DNA of 64,000 nt from Streptomyces parvus (lineage in GTDB: Bacteria; Actinomycetota; Actinomycetes; Streptomycetales; Streptomycetaceae): positions 3,224,001 to 3,288,000 of the forward strand of contig NZ_CP135079.1 in assembly GCF_032121415.1 (NCBI RefSeq). The letters run 5' to 3'. The notes beneath the pieces are model-generated. The model worked only from the letters and a program-made list of their open reading frames with translations, did no database searches and was not told the origin of the DNA. A program made the position numbers and the translations under genes. Positions 9,383-18,600 of the stretch are shown here, in pieces. Position 1 is the stretch's first letter; the number at the start of each line of letters is the position of its first letter.

Positions 9383-10237
9383 TCAGCCGTGCTGGGAGCT
9401 GTTTTCGGCCCCGGCGGGTGCGGCCGTGGCACCGATCCCCTTGCCGTCGTCGGCAGCGAGGGTGAGCGTGCTGCCCTTGATCGTGTACGTCCTCGTGCCC
9501 TTGAGGGCGGCGAGCACGGCGCGCTCCGTCTCCATCTCGGCCCCCGGGCACATCTTGCGGGTGCTGACCGTGGGCCCGAAGACGACCGTGGAGCCCTTGA
9601 CCGTGGCCTTGCCGCTGAAGGAGTTGCAGCCGGCGTTGCCGCGTACGGTGCCGTCCTCGGCGAAGGTCAGGTGCGGCGTCCGCTCCTTCGGCAGGTCCGC
9701 CGGCACGGTGGTGGCGGTCTCCCCGTCGAGCAGCGTGTTCACCGTCCACCTGGTCCCCACCAGGTCGGCCGGCTTCTCCTCGCTGAGCGCCATGCTGTCC
9801 CCGCTTTCGGTGGTGAGGGTCAGCTTGTCGCCGGAGAGCTTCGCGGTGTGCTCACCGCCCATGGCGTCGATGGCGGCCTTCTCGAACTTCTCGGTCTTCA
9901 CGTCGCACGCCATCTGCGTGGTGACCGGCTTGCCCAGGGTGATCCGGTCACCCTTCACCCGGGCGTCCACGCTGATGTGGTTGCAGCCGAAGTCCGCGGT
10001 GGCGCGGCCGTTCCGGTCGATCTCCAGGCGGGCCCCCTCCGGAGCCTCGGTCTTCTTCCCGCCGACGGTCACCGAGTCGACGCTCCACGCCACGCCGGTG
10101 ACGGGGACATCGCTCTGCACGGTGTCACCGCCGTCGCCGGATCCCTTGCCGGAGCCGGAACCCGACTCCGTACCGCAGGCGGCGAGGGCGAGGAGGGCCA
10201 GGACACTGACGCTGAGGGTCATCCGTTGTGTGTGCAT
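9383..10237 (-). CDS. META-domain lipoprotein
   Basis: A secreted lipoprotein of 284 residues. The start at 10237 gives a signal peptide MHTQRMTLSVSVLALLALAA followed by lipobox Cys21 and a Ser/Gly-rich linker. Two META (HslJ-like) domains follow: the first has DFGCNHISV with a Cys at MACD, the second has GNAGCNSFSG with MCPGAEMETE. Each domain therefore has the usual cysteine pair. META proteins in E. coli are linked to heat and novobiocin resistance; the role here is unknown. It is leftward, downstream of the maleylpyruvate-isomerase-like gene. Confidence 0.85.
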   Translation of the reverse strand: MHTQRMTLSVSVLALLALAACGTESGSGSGKGSGDGGDTVQSDVPVTGVAWSVDSVTVGGKKTEAPEGARLEIDRNGRATADFGCNHISVDARVKGDRITLGKPVTTQMACDVKTEKFEKAAIDAMGGEHTAKLSGDKLTLTTESGDSMALSEEKPADLVGTRWTVNTLLDGETATTVPADLPKERTPHLTFAEDGTVRGNAGCNSFSGKATVKGSTVVFGPTVSTRKMCPGAEMETERAVLAALKGTRTYTIKGSTLTLAADDGKGIGATAAPAGAENSSQHG

Positions 10238-10298
10238 GGCGATGTGACGGTACGAGGGTCCGATCCGGTTCCGCCCGCTCCGCCGCCGGGCGGCCGGC

Positions 10299-11096
10299 TC
10301 AGCGCAGCAGCGGGAGCAGCGCGGCCAGGTCGGCCCGCTCCCCACTGGCGCTGACCTCGGCTCCGTCCAGGGCCCGCGCCCACTCCGTACGCCCGGTGGC
10401 GAGCCGGATCCAGGTCAGCGGGGAGGTCTCCACGACATTGGGCGGGGTGCCCCGGGTGTGCTTGGGCCCGCCGATGCACTGGACCACCGCGAACGGGGGG
10501 ACGCGCACCTCGACCGAACCGCCCGGCGCCCGGTCCGCGAGGGTGTCCGCCAGCAGCCGGGTGCAGGCCGCCAGCGCCTGCCGGTCGTAGGGGATCTCCA
10601 GCCCGAGCGCCTCGTTCAGGTCGTCCGTGTGGACGATCAGCTCGACGGTCCGGGTGACCAGGTAGTCCGCCAGCCGCATGGAGCCGACCCGGGTGGGCAG
10701 CAGCCGGTCCCCCGTGCCGGAGTCGGGGACGTCCGCGACGAAGGCCGCCTCCACCTCCCCGTACAGCGCGAGGAGATCGGGGTGGGCGGCTGCCGGGGCG
10801 GGGGCCTCGGGGTCCCTGACGACTGCCGCGACGGCCGGCGGCCACTCCAGGAGGGTGGTCGCGGGCTTGGGTCCCGGCGGCTCCGGCAGGGCCAGGTCCC
10901 GGCTGACCGAGCCGAGCCCCTGCGCGATGTGCGCGACCAGATCGCGCACCGTCCAGTCGCCGAGCCGGGTCGGCCGGGCGAGCTGCCGCGGCGTCAGCGC
11001 GGCGACGGCGTCGCGCACATGGGCGTACTGGGCGAGGACCGCCGTCCGGGTCCTGAGGTGGTCGTAGGCGCGCGGGCGCTTCTTGGCCGGGGGCAT
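10299..11096 (-). CDS. Mycothiol-dependent maleylpyruvate isomerase-family / sterol-carrier-like protein
   Basis: About 265 residues with the start at ATG 11096 (MPPAKKRPRAYDHLRTRT). The N-terminal half is a DinB/MDMPI-type four-helix bundle: LGDWTVRDLVAHIAQGLG carries the conserved His and Asp, and LIVHTDDLNEALG a second His. The C-terminal third (VEVRVPPFAVVQCIGGPKH, PLTWIRLATGRTEWARAL) is like the SCP2-type lipid-binding domain fused to these proteins in actinobacteria. In the cytoplasm it would use mycothiol as cofactor. The substrate is unknown. The gene is followed by the META lipoprotein gene at 60 bp. Confidence 0.75.
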   Translation of the reverse strand: MPPAKKRPRAYDHLRTRTAVLAQYAHVRDAVAALTPRQLARPTRLGDWTVRDLVAHIAQGLGSVSRDLALPEPPGPKPATTLLEWPPAVAAVVRDPEAPAPAAAHPDLLALYGEVEAAFVADVPDSGTGDRLLPTRVGSMRLADYLVTRTVELIVHTDDLNEALGLEIPYDRQALAACTRLLADTLADRAPGGSVEVRVPPFAVVQCIGGPKHTRGTPPNVVETSPLTWIRLATGRTEWARALDGAEVSASGERADLAALLPLLR

Positions 11097-11106
11097 GGGG
11101 CCGAGA

Positions 11107-12006
11107 CTAACCGGCACCGCCGACATTCCCGGGCCGGACCGGTGCGGCGGGCTCCCCGGCGGCGGCCACGGTGAACGTCTCGCCGTTCGCCGGGACTCCG
11201 ACGCCCCGCCAGGTGAACGGGACACCCCGGGCGTCGTCCAGGTCCGGGCTGTCCATCAGGTGGACGTGGAGATGCGGTTCGGAGCTGTTGCCGGAGTTGC
11301 CGCACCGCGCGATCTGCTGCCCGGCCCGGACGGTGTCCCCGGCCTTCACCCGGAGCGAGCCGCGCCGGGCGTGCGCGTAGACGGCGTACGTGCCGTCGCC
11401 GAGGCCGAGGATCACGTGGTTGCCGATGACCCGGTGCGCGCCGGCGATCGAGCGGATGTTGCCCTCGATGAGCATCAGGTAGACGAGCCCCAGGAGCGAG
11501 CTCCGGCTCAAGTGGTCGCGCTGGCCGTCGCTCGCGGCCACGACCGTGGCGTCGGCCACCGCCAGCAGCGGGGCGCCGAAGGCCGGGAAGGCGCGGTTGC
11601 GGCGGAAGGGCGGCCAGAGCCGGCGGAACTCCGGCCGGGCCGGGGCCTCCCCCTCCCCCGTCTCCGGATCGGCCACGATGTCGATCGCGTACGTCTGCCC
11701 GTACACGTGCGTCCCGTGGCTCGGCACCTGGTCCACCGGGCTGTTGAGGGCCGTCCAGCGGCCGGTGACCGGCGGTTCGACCTCGACCGGGGACCTCGGC
11801 TCGCCCCGGGGAGCGGCGGCCCGGGCCTGCAGGGCCGTCGTCGCCACCATGAGGGCGAGCACGATCATCGCGGGCAGGAAGGTGGTCGCCCAGCCCGGTC
11901 CGGGCAGGTCCGTGACGAACTCGCCGATCATCAGCGCGAAGAGGACCAGCCAGGACAGCCGCATGGCGACCGGAAGGGCTTTGCGGGCGGACGCGGACAT
12001 GGTCAT
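11107..12006 (-). CDS. M23-family metallopeptidase, membrane anchored
   Basis: 299 residues with two N-terminal hydrophobic helices (about 15-32 and 39-60), then an extracytoplasmic M23/LytM-like domain. Zinc-site motifs are SHGTHVYGQTYAID (His97/His100 and Asp109) and the C-terminal HLHVHL. The segment GLGDGTYAVYAHARRGSLRVKAGDTVRAG is the typical beta-barrel. Such enzymes cut peptide cross-links of peptidoglycan or act as regulators of other hydrolases. The start is MTMSASARK at 12006; the second ATG at 12000 is equally possible. Confidence 0.8.
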   Translation of the reverse strand: MTMSASARKALPVAMRLSWLVLFALMIGEFVTDLPGPGWATTFLPAMIVLALMVATTALQARAAAPRGEPRSPVEVEPPVTGRWTALNSPVDQVPSHGTHVYGQTYAIDIVADPETGEGEAPARPEFRRLWPPFRRNRAFPAFGAPLLAVADATVVAASDGQRDHLSRSSLLGLVYLMLIEGNIRSIAGAHRVIGNHVILGLGDGTYAVYAHARRGSLRVKAGDTVRAGQQIARCGNSGNSSEPHLHVHLMDSPDLDDARGVPFTWRGVGVPANGETFTVAAAGEPAAPVRPGNVGGAG

Positions 12007-12039
12007 TTCCCCCTGGTGCTCCGAAGGCTCTGGTCGACT

Positions 12040-12196
12040 TCAGGGCCGCGCCGCCGCCCGCACCAGCAGCGGCACGACCCGGGCGGGCGGCACCTCCTGC
12101 CGCGCCCCGCCGCGTGCAGCCCGCCCGCGCCGGTCAGTTGGCGCGGGTGGTGGTAGATCTCTCCCGCCGCTCCAGCCCGGCGACGCGCTGCTCCAT
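12040..12196 (-). pseudogene. Collapsed remnant of an ArsR-type HTH regulator
   Basis: An ATG at 12196 begins MEQRVAGLERRERS and meets a stop after 20 codons (12134-12136). In another frame the sequence continues to a stop at 12040 with QEVPPARVVPLLVRAA. These two pieces resemble the first and last stretches of a family of Streptomyces HTH regulators (start MExRVAxLExR, end xPPxxVVPxLV); the HTH core is absent. I infer an internal deletion of an intact regulator. The upstream part keeps an AT-rich palindrome that may be its promoter or operator. The family assignment is from memory and tentative. Confidence 0.4.
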
Positions 12197-12203
12197 GGAA
12201 CCA

Positions 12204-12226
12204 GCCTTACGCAATTGCGCAATCCC
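12204..12226 (-). promoter_or_regulatory. Palindromic site upstream of the regulator remnant
   Basis: The minus strand reads CAGGGATTGCGCAATTGCGTAAGG, with the self-complementary core TTGCGCAA overlapping CGCAATTGCG. It lies 8-30 nt before the remnant's ATG, where an autoregulatory operator or promoter would be expected. Confidence 0.35.
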
Positions 12227-12250
12227 TGACAACAGTCTGCGGAGAAAGCC

Positions 12251-12285
12251 GAAGCCCCCGCCCGGACGACCCGGACGGGGGCTTC
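12251..12285 (-). terminator. Terminator of the purSQL operon
   Basis: Inverted repeat GAAGCCCCCGCCCGG (12251-12265) / CCGGACGGGGGCTTC (12271-12285), 14 of 15 pairs, loop ACGAC. It lies 24 bp past the purL stop. Confidence 0.75.
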
Positions 12286-12308
12286 GAGAACGCCGGTGGG
12301 CGCGCGGC

Positions 12309-14554
<2,246 letters not shown>

Positions 14555-14558
<4 letters not shown>

Positions 14559-15235
14559 GCGTTGACCAGCTTCTTGATGATCGAGGTGAAGAAACCGAGG
14601 CCGTCGGTGCGGCCGGTGCCGACGAGCGGCTCCACGGCGTGCTCCGGGTGCGGCATCAGGCCGACGATGTTGCCCGCGGCGTTGGTGATGCCCGCGATGT
14701 CGCGGAGCGAGCCGTTGGGGTTGCCGTCCAGGTAGCGGAAGGCGACGCGGCCCTCGGCCTCCAGCTCGTCGAGCGTGCGCTCGTCGGCGGTGTACCGGCC
14801 GTCCATGTTCTTCAGCGGGACGCTGATCTCCTGGCCGGCGCTGTAGTCCGAGGTCCAGGCGGTCTCCGCGTTCTCCACCCGCAGCTTCTGGTCGCGGCAG
14901 ATGAAGTGGAGGTGGTTGTTGCGCAGCATCGCGCCGGGCAGCAGGTGCGCCTCGGTCAGGATCTGGAAACCGTTGCAGATGCCGAGGACCGGCATCCCGG
15001 CCTTCGCCTGCTCGATGAGGGTCTCCATCACCGGCGAGAAGCGGGAGATGGCACCGGCGCGGAGGTAGTCCCCGTAGGAGAAACCGCCGGCCAGGACGAC
15101 CGCGTCGACCTGGTGCAGGTCCTTGTCGCGGTGCCACAGGGATACGGGCTCGGCGCCCGCGATACGGACGGCGCGCAGGGCGTCCTGATCGTCGAGGGTG
15201 CCGGGAAAAGTGACGACGCCGATACGGGTGGTCAC
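14555..15235 (-). CDS. purQ: Phosphoribosylformylglycinamidine synthase, glutaminase subunit
   Basis: A 226-residue class I glutamine amidotransferase delivering ammonia to PurL. The nucleophile elbow [10 protein letters not shown] holds Cys87, and the His196/Glu198 dyad is in [10 protein letters not shown]. The GTG start at 15235 overlaps the purS stop by 4 nt (GTGA), and its own stop overlaps purL by 4 nt. Confidence 0.97.
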
Positions 15236-15483
15236 TTCTCCTCCTCCACCTTCACGACGAAGTCCTCGATGACGGTGTTGGCGAGGAACGTCTCGGCCAT
15301 CTCGTTAATACGGGCGAGGGCGGCGTCGTCGACCGGCCCCTCGACCTCCAGCTCGAAACGCTTTCCCTGACGAACGTCCGCGATTCCCTCGAAGCCGAGA
15401 CGGGGCAGTGCGCGCTGCACCGCCTGTCCCTGCGGGTCGAGGATCTCGGGCTTGAGCATGACGTCGACTACGACGCGTGCCAC
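15232..15483 (-). CDS. purS: Phosphoribosylformylglycinamidine synthase, PurS subunit
   Basis: An 83-residue bridging subunit that docks PurQ on PurL and channels ammonia. It begins at the GTG of 15483 ([19 protein letters not shown]), with GGGAG just upstream. The body [18 protein letters not shown] is typical. It is the first gene of a purS-purQ-purL operon in which every junction overlaps by 4 nt. Confidence 0.95.
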   Translation of the reverse strand: MARVVVDVMLKPEILDPQGQAVQRALPRLGFEGIADVRQGKRFELEVEGPVDDAALARINEMAETFLANTVIEDFVVKVEEEK

Positions 15484-15903
15484 TGGCACTCCCGGTGTGG
15501 TGGTGTGGTGCGGCTGTCTCTCCGGGGGGTTCCCCAGACCCCCGCGGGTCCACTCAGCGTACCTGGCCAAAATTTCTACGCGGGTAGATATCGGGCAGGA
15601 CGGGCCCGATGAGGGCGCCGCGCAGATCACGTCCGCATATCGGCCGCGACACCGCACGGAAAAGCTTTGGGAAAAACCCGCCCGGATTGCACACGGATTG
15701 CACACGGACACGCGCAAGTAATTGGCTGGGCTTCACAATGCGGTACCCGCCGCTGTACAAATGATTACCGGGGAAAGCAGCATTGCCCCGGGGACAACGG
15801 AACAGTCGACATCTCGTCGATCCGCTTCCGCCCGCCCGGCAGCCGGAAGGCCGGCATCCGCGCACGCAGAACGCGCCGGTGCCGCAGGAAAGGACCGATA
15901 TCC
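15484..15903. promoter_or_regulatory. Divergent promoter region between purS and the Lsr2-like gene
   Basis: About 420 bp serving two divergent transcripts. A tandem 11-mer CGGATTGCACA occurs twice at 15684-15705, and the flanking stretch 15655-15725 is lower in GC than average. Either could be a regulator site. No further gene is seen. Confidence 0.45.
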
Positions 15904-16239
15904 GTGGCTCAGCGTGTAGTGGTGACACTCTCCGACGACATCGACGGGGGAGCGGCGGCGGAAACGGTGACCTTCGCCCTGGACGGGAAGACGTACGAGA
16001 TCGACCTCAATCCCGCCAACGCCAAGAAACTGCGTAAGGCGCTGGCGCCTTACGTGGCCGCGGGCCGAAAGCAGACAAATGCCAGTAAGCATGGCAGGAC
16101 GCCCACGGCGTACCACCACACCTCCCTCGCCCCGGACCCGGCGGCCGTCCGCGCTTGGGCCCGCTCGCACCGGATGGACGTGCCGGCCCGCGGCCGCATC
16201 CCGAAGAAGGTCTACGAGGCGTTCGCCGCGGCAGGGTGA
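15904..16239 (+). CDS. Lsr2-family nucleoid-associated protein (LsrL-type paralogue)
   Basis: A 111-residue xenogeneic silencer. The GTG at 15904 (VAQRVVVTLSDDIDGG) has GGAAAGGACC upstream. The N-terminal dimerisation part ends in VTFALDGKTYEIDLNPANAKKLRKAL. The C-terminal DNA-binding part holds the AT-hook-like core PARGRIPKKVYEAF. Lsr2 proteins bind AT-rich DNA and silence acquired or secondary-metabolite genes. Streptomyces usually has two copies; position next to the purSQL genes suggests this is the LsrL paralogue rather than the main silencer, but I cannot prove this. Confidence 0.88.
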   Translation: MAQRVVVTLSDDIDGGAAAETVTFALDGKTYEIDLNPANAKKLRKALAPYVAAGRKQTNASKHGRTPTAYHHTSLAPDPAAVRAWARSHRMDVPARGRIPKKVYEAFAAAG

Positions 16240-16421
16240 GCCGACCCGTACGACGCTCCGTCAGGCGGCCCCGGGCGGACCGCCGGACGGCCCGCCGGCC
16301 GGCTCGGCGGACCCGCTCGCCGAGCTCTGCGGGGAGCCGACTTGCGCGACACCCCCGCAGGTCGGATAGAGTCTGGAACACGCCGAGGGGCGAGGCCGCA
16401 AAGCCGGATCCCACGCAGCGT

Positions 16422-16493
16422 GCGGGTGTAGTTCAGTAGTAGAACAGCCCCCTTCCAGGGGGAAGGCGCAGTGTGCAATTCCTGTCACCCGCT
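16422..16493 (+). tRNA. tRNA-Gly (TCC), atypical D and T loops
   Basis: Acceptor GCGGGTG (16422-16428) pairs perfectly with CACCCGC (16486-16492), discriminator T. The D stem is GTTC/GAAC, the anticodon loop CTTCCAG with anticodon TCC at 16454-16456 on a CCCC/GGGG stem. The T arm is abnormal: GCAG (16468-16471) pairs with CTGT (16482-16485), then a T/C mismatch and an 8-nt loop GTGCAATT in place of the universal TTCRANN. D-loop position 18 is A (AGTAGTA) instead of G. CCA is not encoded. See findings. Confidence 0.8.
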
Positions 16494-16572
16494 CTGCACG
16501 ACTCTTCGGAACCCTTCATTGGATCAGGTAGAGTAGTGCTCGCTCCACCGGTGAAAGCCGAGTGGTTGCACT

Positions 16573-16645
16573 GCGGACGTAGCTCAGTTGGTAGAGCGCA
16601 ACCTTGCCAAGGTTGAGGTCGCCAGTTCGAACCTGGTCGTCCGCT
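16573..16645 (+). tRNA. tRNA-Gly (GCC), copy 1
   Basis: Standard cloverleaf: acceptor GCGGACG/CGTCCGC, anticodon loop TTGCCAA with anticodon GCC, T arm GCCAG-TTCGAAC-CTGGT. Identical to the copy at 20678. CCA is not encoded here. Confidence 0.95.
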
Positions 16646-16652
16646 CAGAGGC

Positions 16653-16684
16653 AAAGGCCCCGATCGTTTTCGATCGGGGCCTTT
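16653..16684 (+). terminator. Terminator after tRNA-Gly copy 1
   Basis: Perfect 14-bp inverted repeat AAAGGCCCCGATCG / CGATCGGGGCCTTT with loop TTTT. Confidence 0.8.
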
Positions 16685-16701
16685 GGCGTTCTTCCGTCCC
16701 C

Positions 16702-16730
16702 CATGACGTTTGTCATGAGCGGTGATGACA
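16702..16730 (+). promoter_or_regulatory. Candidate operator of the ABC/two-component operon
   Basis: CATGAC-GTTT-GTCATG is a perfect inverted repeat (16702-16717). A third half-site ATGACA at 16725-16730 pairs with TGTCAT in the same cluster. It lies 44-72 bp before the first gene. ATGAC-type half-sites suit a LuxR/NarL-family response regulator, most likely the one encoded at the end of this operon. Confidence 0.5.
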
Positions 16731-16773
16731 GCGCGCACTGCCCCCGGGCCCGATCCGGCGGAAGCCTGGAAGC

Positions 16774-17781
16774 ATGACCAGCGACGACATTCTCAGCGAC
16801 CGCGCGAACGGTCCCGTGATCGAGGCGGACGGGGTCCGCCGCTGTTACACCGGCGGCTTCGAGGCCGTGTCCGGGATCTCCTTCTCCGTGGCCCGCGGCG
16901 AACTGTTCGCCCTGCTCGGGACGAACGGCGCGGGCAAGACCTCCACCGTGGAACTCCTGGAGGGCCTGGCACCGCCGACCGGCGGCACGGTCCGGGTCCT
17001 CGGCCACGACCCGTACCGCGAACGCGCCGCCGTCCGCCCCCGTACCGGCGTGATGCTCCAGGAAGGCGGCTTCCCCTCCGACCTCACGGTCATGGAGACC
17101 GTCCGCATGTGGTCGGCCTGCACCACCGGCGCACGGCCCGCCGGCGAAGCCCTGGAGATGGTCGGCCTGACCGTCCGGGCGAACGTGCGGGTCAAGCAGC
17201 TGTCCGGCGGTGAGAAGCGCCGCCTCGACCTGGCGCTCGCCCTGACCTCCCGGCCCGAGGTGCTGTTCCTCGACGAGCCGACGACCGGTCTGGACGCCGA
17301 GGGCCGGCAGGAGACCTGGGAGCTCGTGCGGGCCCTGCGGGACAACGGCACGACCGTGCTGCTCACCACGCACTACCTGGAGGAGGCCGAGGCGCTCGCC
17401 GACCGCCTGGCGATCATGCATCAGGGGAGGATCGTGACCACGGGGACGATCGCCGAAGTGACCGCGCGGCAGCCGGCCCGGATCCGGTTCGTCCTCCCCG
17501 AGGCCGTCCCGGCGGCCCGGCTCCCGCTCTCGCTGCGGGCGGCGGCCGAGGGGTCCCGGGTCGAGATCCGCACCCCCGCCCTCCAGGAGTCGCTGCACGA
17601 ACTCCTGGAGTGGGCCCGGGAGTCCGGCGTACGGCTGCACGGCCTCGACGCCCGCTCAGCCTCCCTGGAGGAGGCGTTCCTCGACATCGCGAAGACCCAG
17701 CACGCGCCCCGGGACCAGGACCCGCGCCAGCTCCACGACCGCTCCGCCCGCTCCGGCGGCACGAAGAAGGTGACGGCATGA
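16774..17781 (+). CDS. ABC transporter ATP-binding protein
   Basis: A 335-residue ATPase of the drug/lipid exporter (DRA/CcmA) type. Walker A is GTNGAGKTS (49-57), the Q-loop GVMLQEGG, signature LSGGEKRR (143-150), Walker B LFLDEP (164-169) and H-loop LLTTHYLEEAE. The C-terminal 100 residues form the accessory domain of this class. It is the first gene of a four-gene operon with a permease, a sensor kinase and a response regulator; the stop overlaps the permease start by 4 nt. The substrate is unknown. Confidence 0.92.
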   Translation: MTSDDILSDRANGPVIEADGVRRCYTGGFEAVSGISFSVARGELFALLGTNGAGKTSTVELLEGLAPPTGGTVRVLGHDPYRERAAVRPRTGVMLQEGGFPSDLTVMETVRMWSACTTGARPAGEALEMVGLTVRANVRVKQLSGGEKRRLDLALALTSRPEVLFLDEPTTGLDAEGRQETWELVRALRDNGTTVLLTTHYLEEAEALADRLAIMHQGRIVTTGTIAEVTARQPARIRFVLPEAVPAARLPLSLRAAAEGSRVEIRTPALQESLHELLEWARESGVRLHGLDARSASLEEAFLDIAKTQHAPRDQDPRQLHDRSARSGGTKKVTA

Positions 17782-18599
17782 CGACCACCACGCCCCCCGT
17801 CCGCGACCGGACACCCGCCGCCTCCTCCACGGATGCGGCGGCCGTGGCCCGGCGGCTGACCGCACTCGGCCGCGCCGAGCTGATCCTCCTGGTGCGCAAC
17901 CGCACCGCGATCGTCGTGGCCCTGCTGCTGCCGCTGGCGATGATCTTCGCGATGCGGTCCTCGCTCGAACAGATCGACCTCGGCGGCACCGGACTGACCG
18001 TCGCGGGCGCCACCCTGACCGGCGGCATCGGCATGGTGCTCGTCCAGGTCGTCTACATGAACCTCGTCTCCGCCTATGTGGCCCGGCGCGAGGAGCTCGT
18101 CCTGAAGCGGCTGCGGACCGGCGAGATCTCCGACCGCGAGATCCTCATCGGCACCGCGCTGCCGTCCGTCGCGCTGGCGCTCGCCCAGTGCGTGCTGCTG
18201 GTGGTGGCCGGGGCGATCGCCTTCGACCTGAGCGCGCCGCACCGCCCCGACCTGCTGCTGGGCGGGCTGGTGCTGGGCTTCGTCCTGATGTCCGCCCTGG
18301 CGGCGGCGACCGCCGTGATCACCCGGACGGTGCAGACCTCGCAGCTCACCACGCTGCCGCTGTTCTTCGTCTCGCTGTTCGGCTCCGGACTGTTCGTCCC
18401 ACTGGCGGTGTTCCCCGACACGATGGCCTCCGTACTGGAGCTGCTGCCGATGACGGGCGTGATGACCCTGATCCGGCACGGCTGGCTCGGCGGCGTCGGG
18501 AGCGGAGACCTGCTCACCGCCGGGGTGACCGCGCTGGCCTGGACCGCCTTCGGCGTGTTTGCTGTGCGACGGTGGTTCCGCTGGGACCCGCGCGGCTGA
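17778..18599 (+). CDS. ABC transporter permease (ABC-2 type)
   Basis: 273 residues with about six transmembrane helices, the ABC-2 fold of exporters: the first helix TAIVVALLLPLAMIFAM, a cytoplasmic loop RREELVLKRLRTGEISDREI typical of the family, and the final helix before RRWFRWDPRG. It starts at ATG 17778, overlapping the ATPase stop (ATGA). It would form the membrane channel with that ATPase. Confidence 0.9.
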   Translation: MTTTTPPVRDRTPAASSTDAAAVARRLTALGRAELILLVRNRTAIVVALLLPLAMIFAMRSSLEQIDLGGTGLTVAGATLTGGIGMVLVQVVYMNLVSAYVARREELVLKRLRTGEISDREILIGTALPSVALALAQCVLLVVAGAIAFDLSAPHRPDLLLGGLVLGFVLMSALAAATAVITRTVQTSQLTTLPLFFVSLFGSGLFVPLAVFPDTMASVLELLPMTGVMTLIRHGWLGGVGSGDLLTAGVTALAWTAFGVFAVRRWFRWDPRG

Positions 18600-18600
18600 C

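Noticed and set aside
16422..16493. tRNA-Gly(UCC) as a plain pseudogene
   Set aside because: Acceptor, D and anticodon stems are fully paired and the changes concentrate at the D/T-loop contact, which is more like specialised loss than random decay; this remains open.
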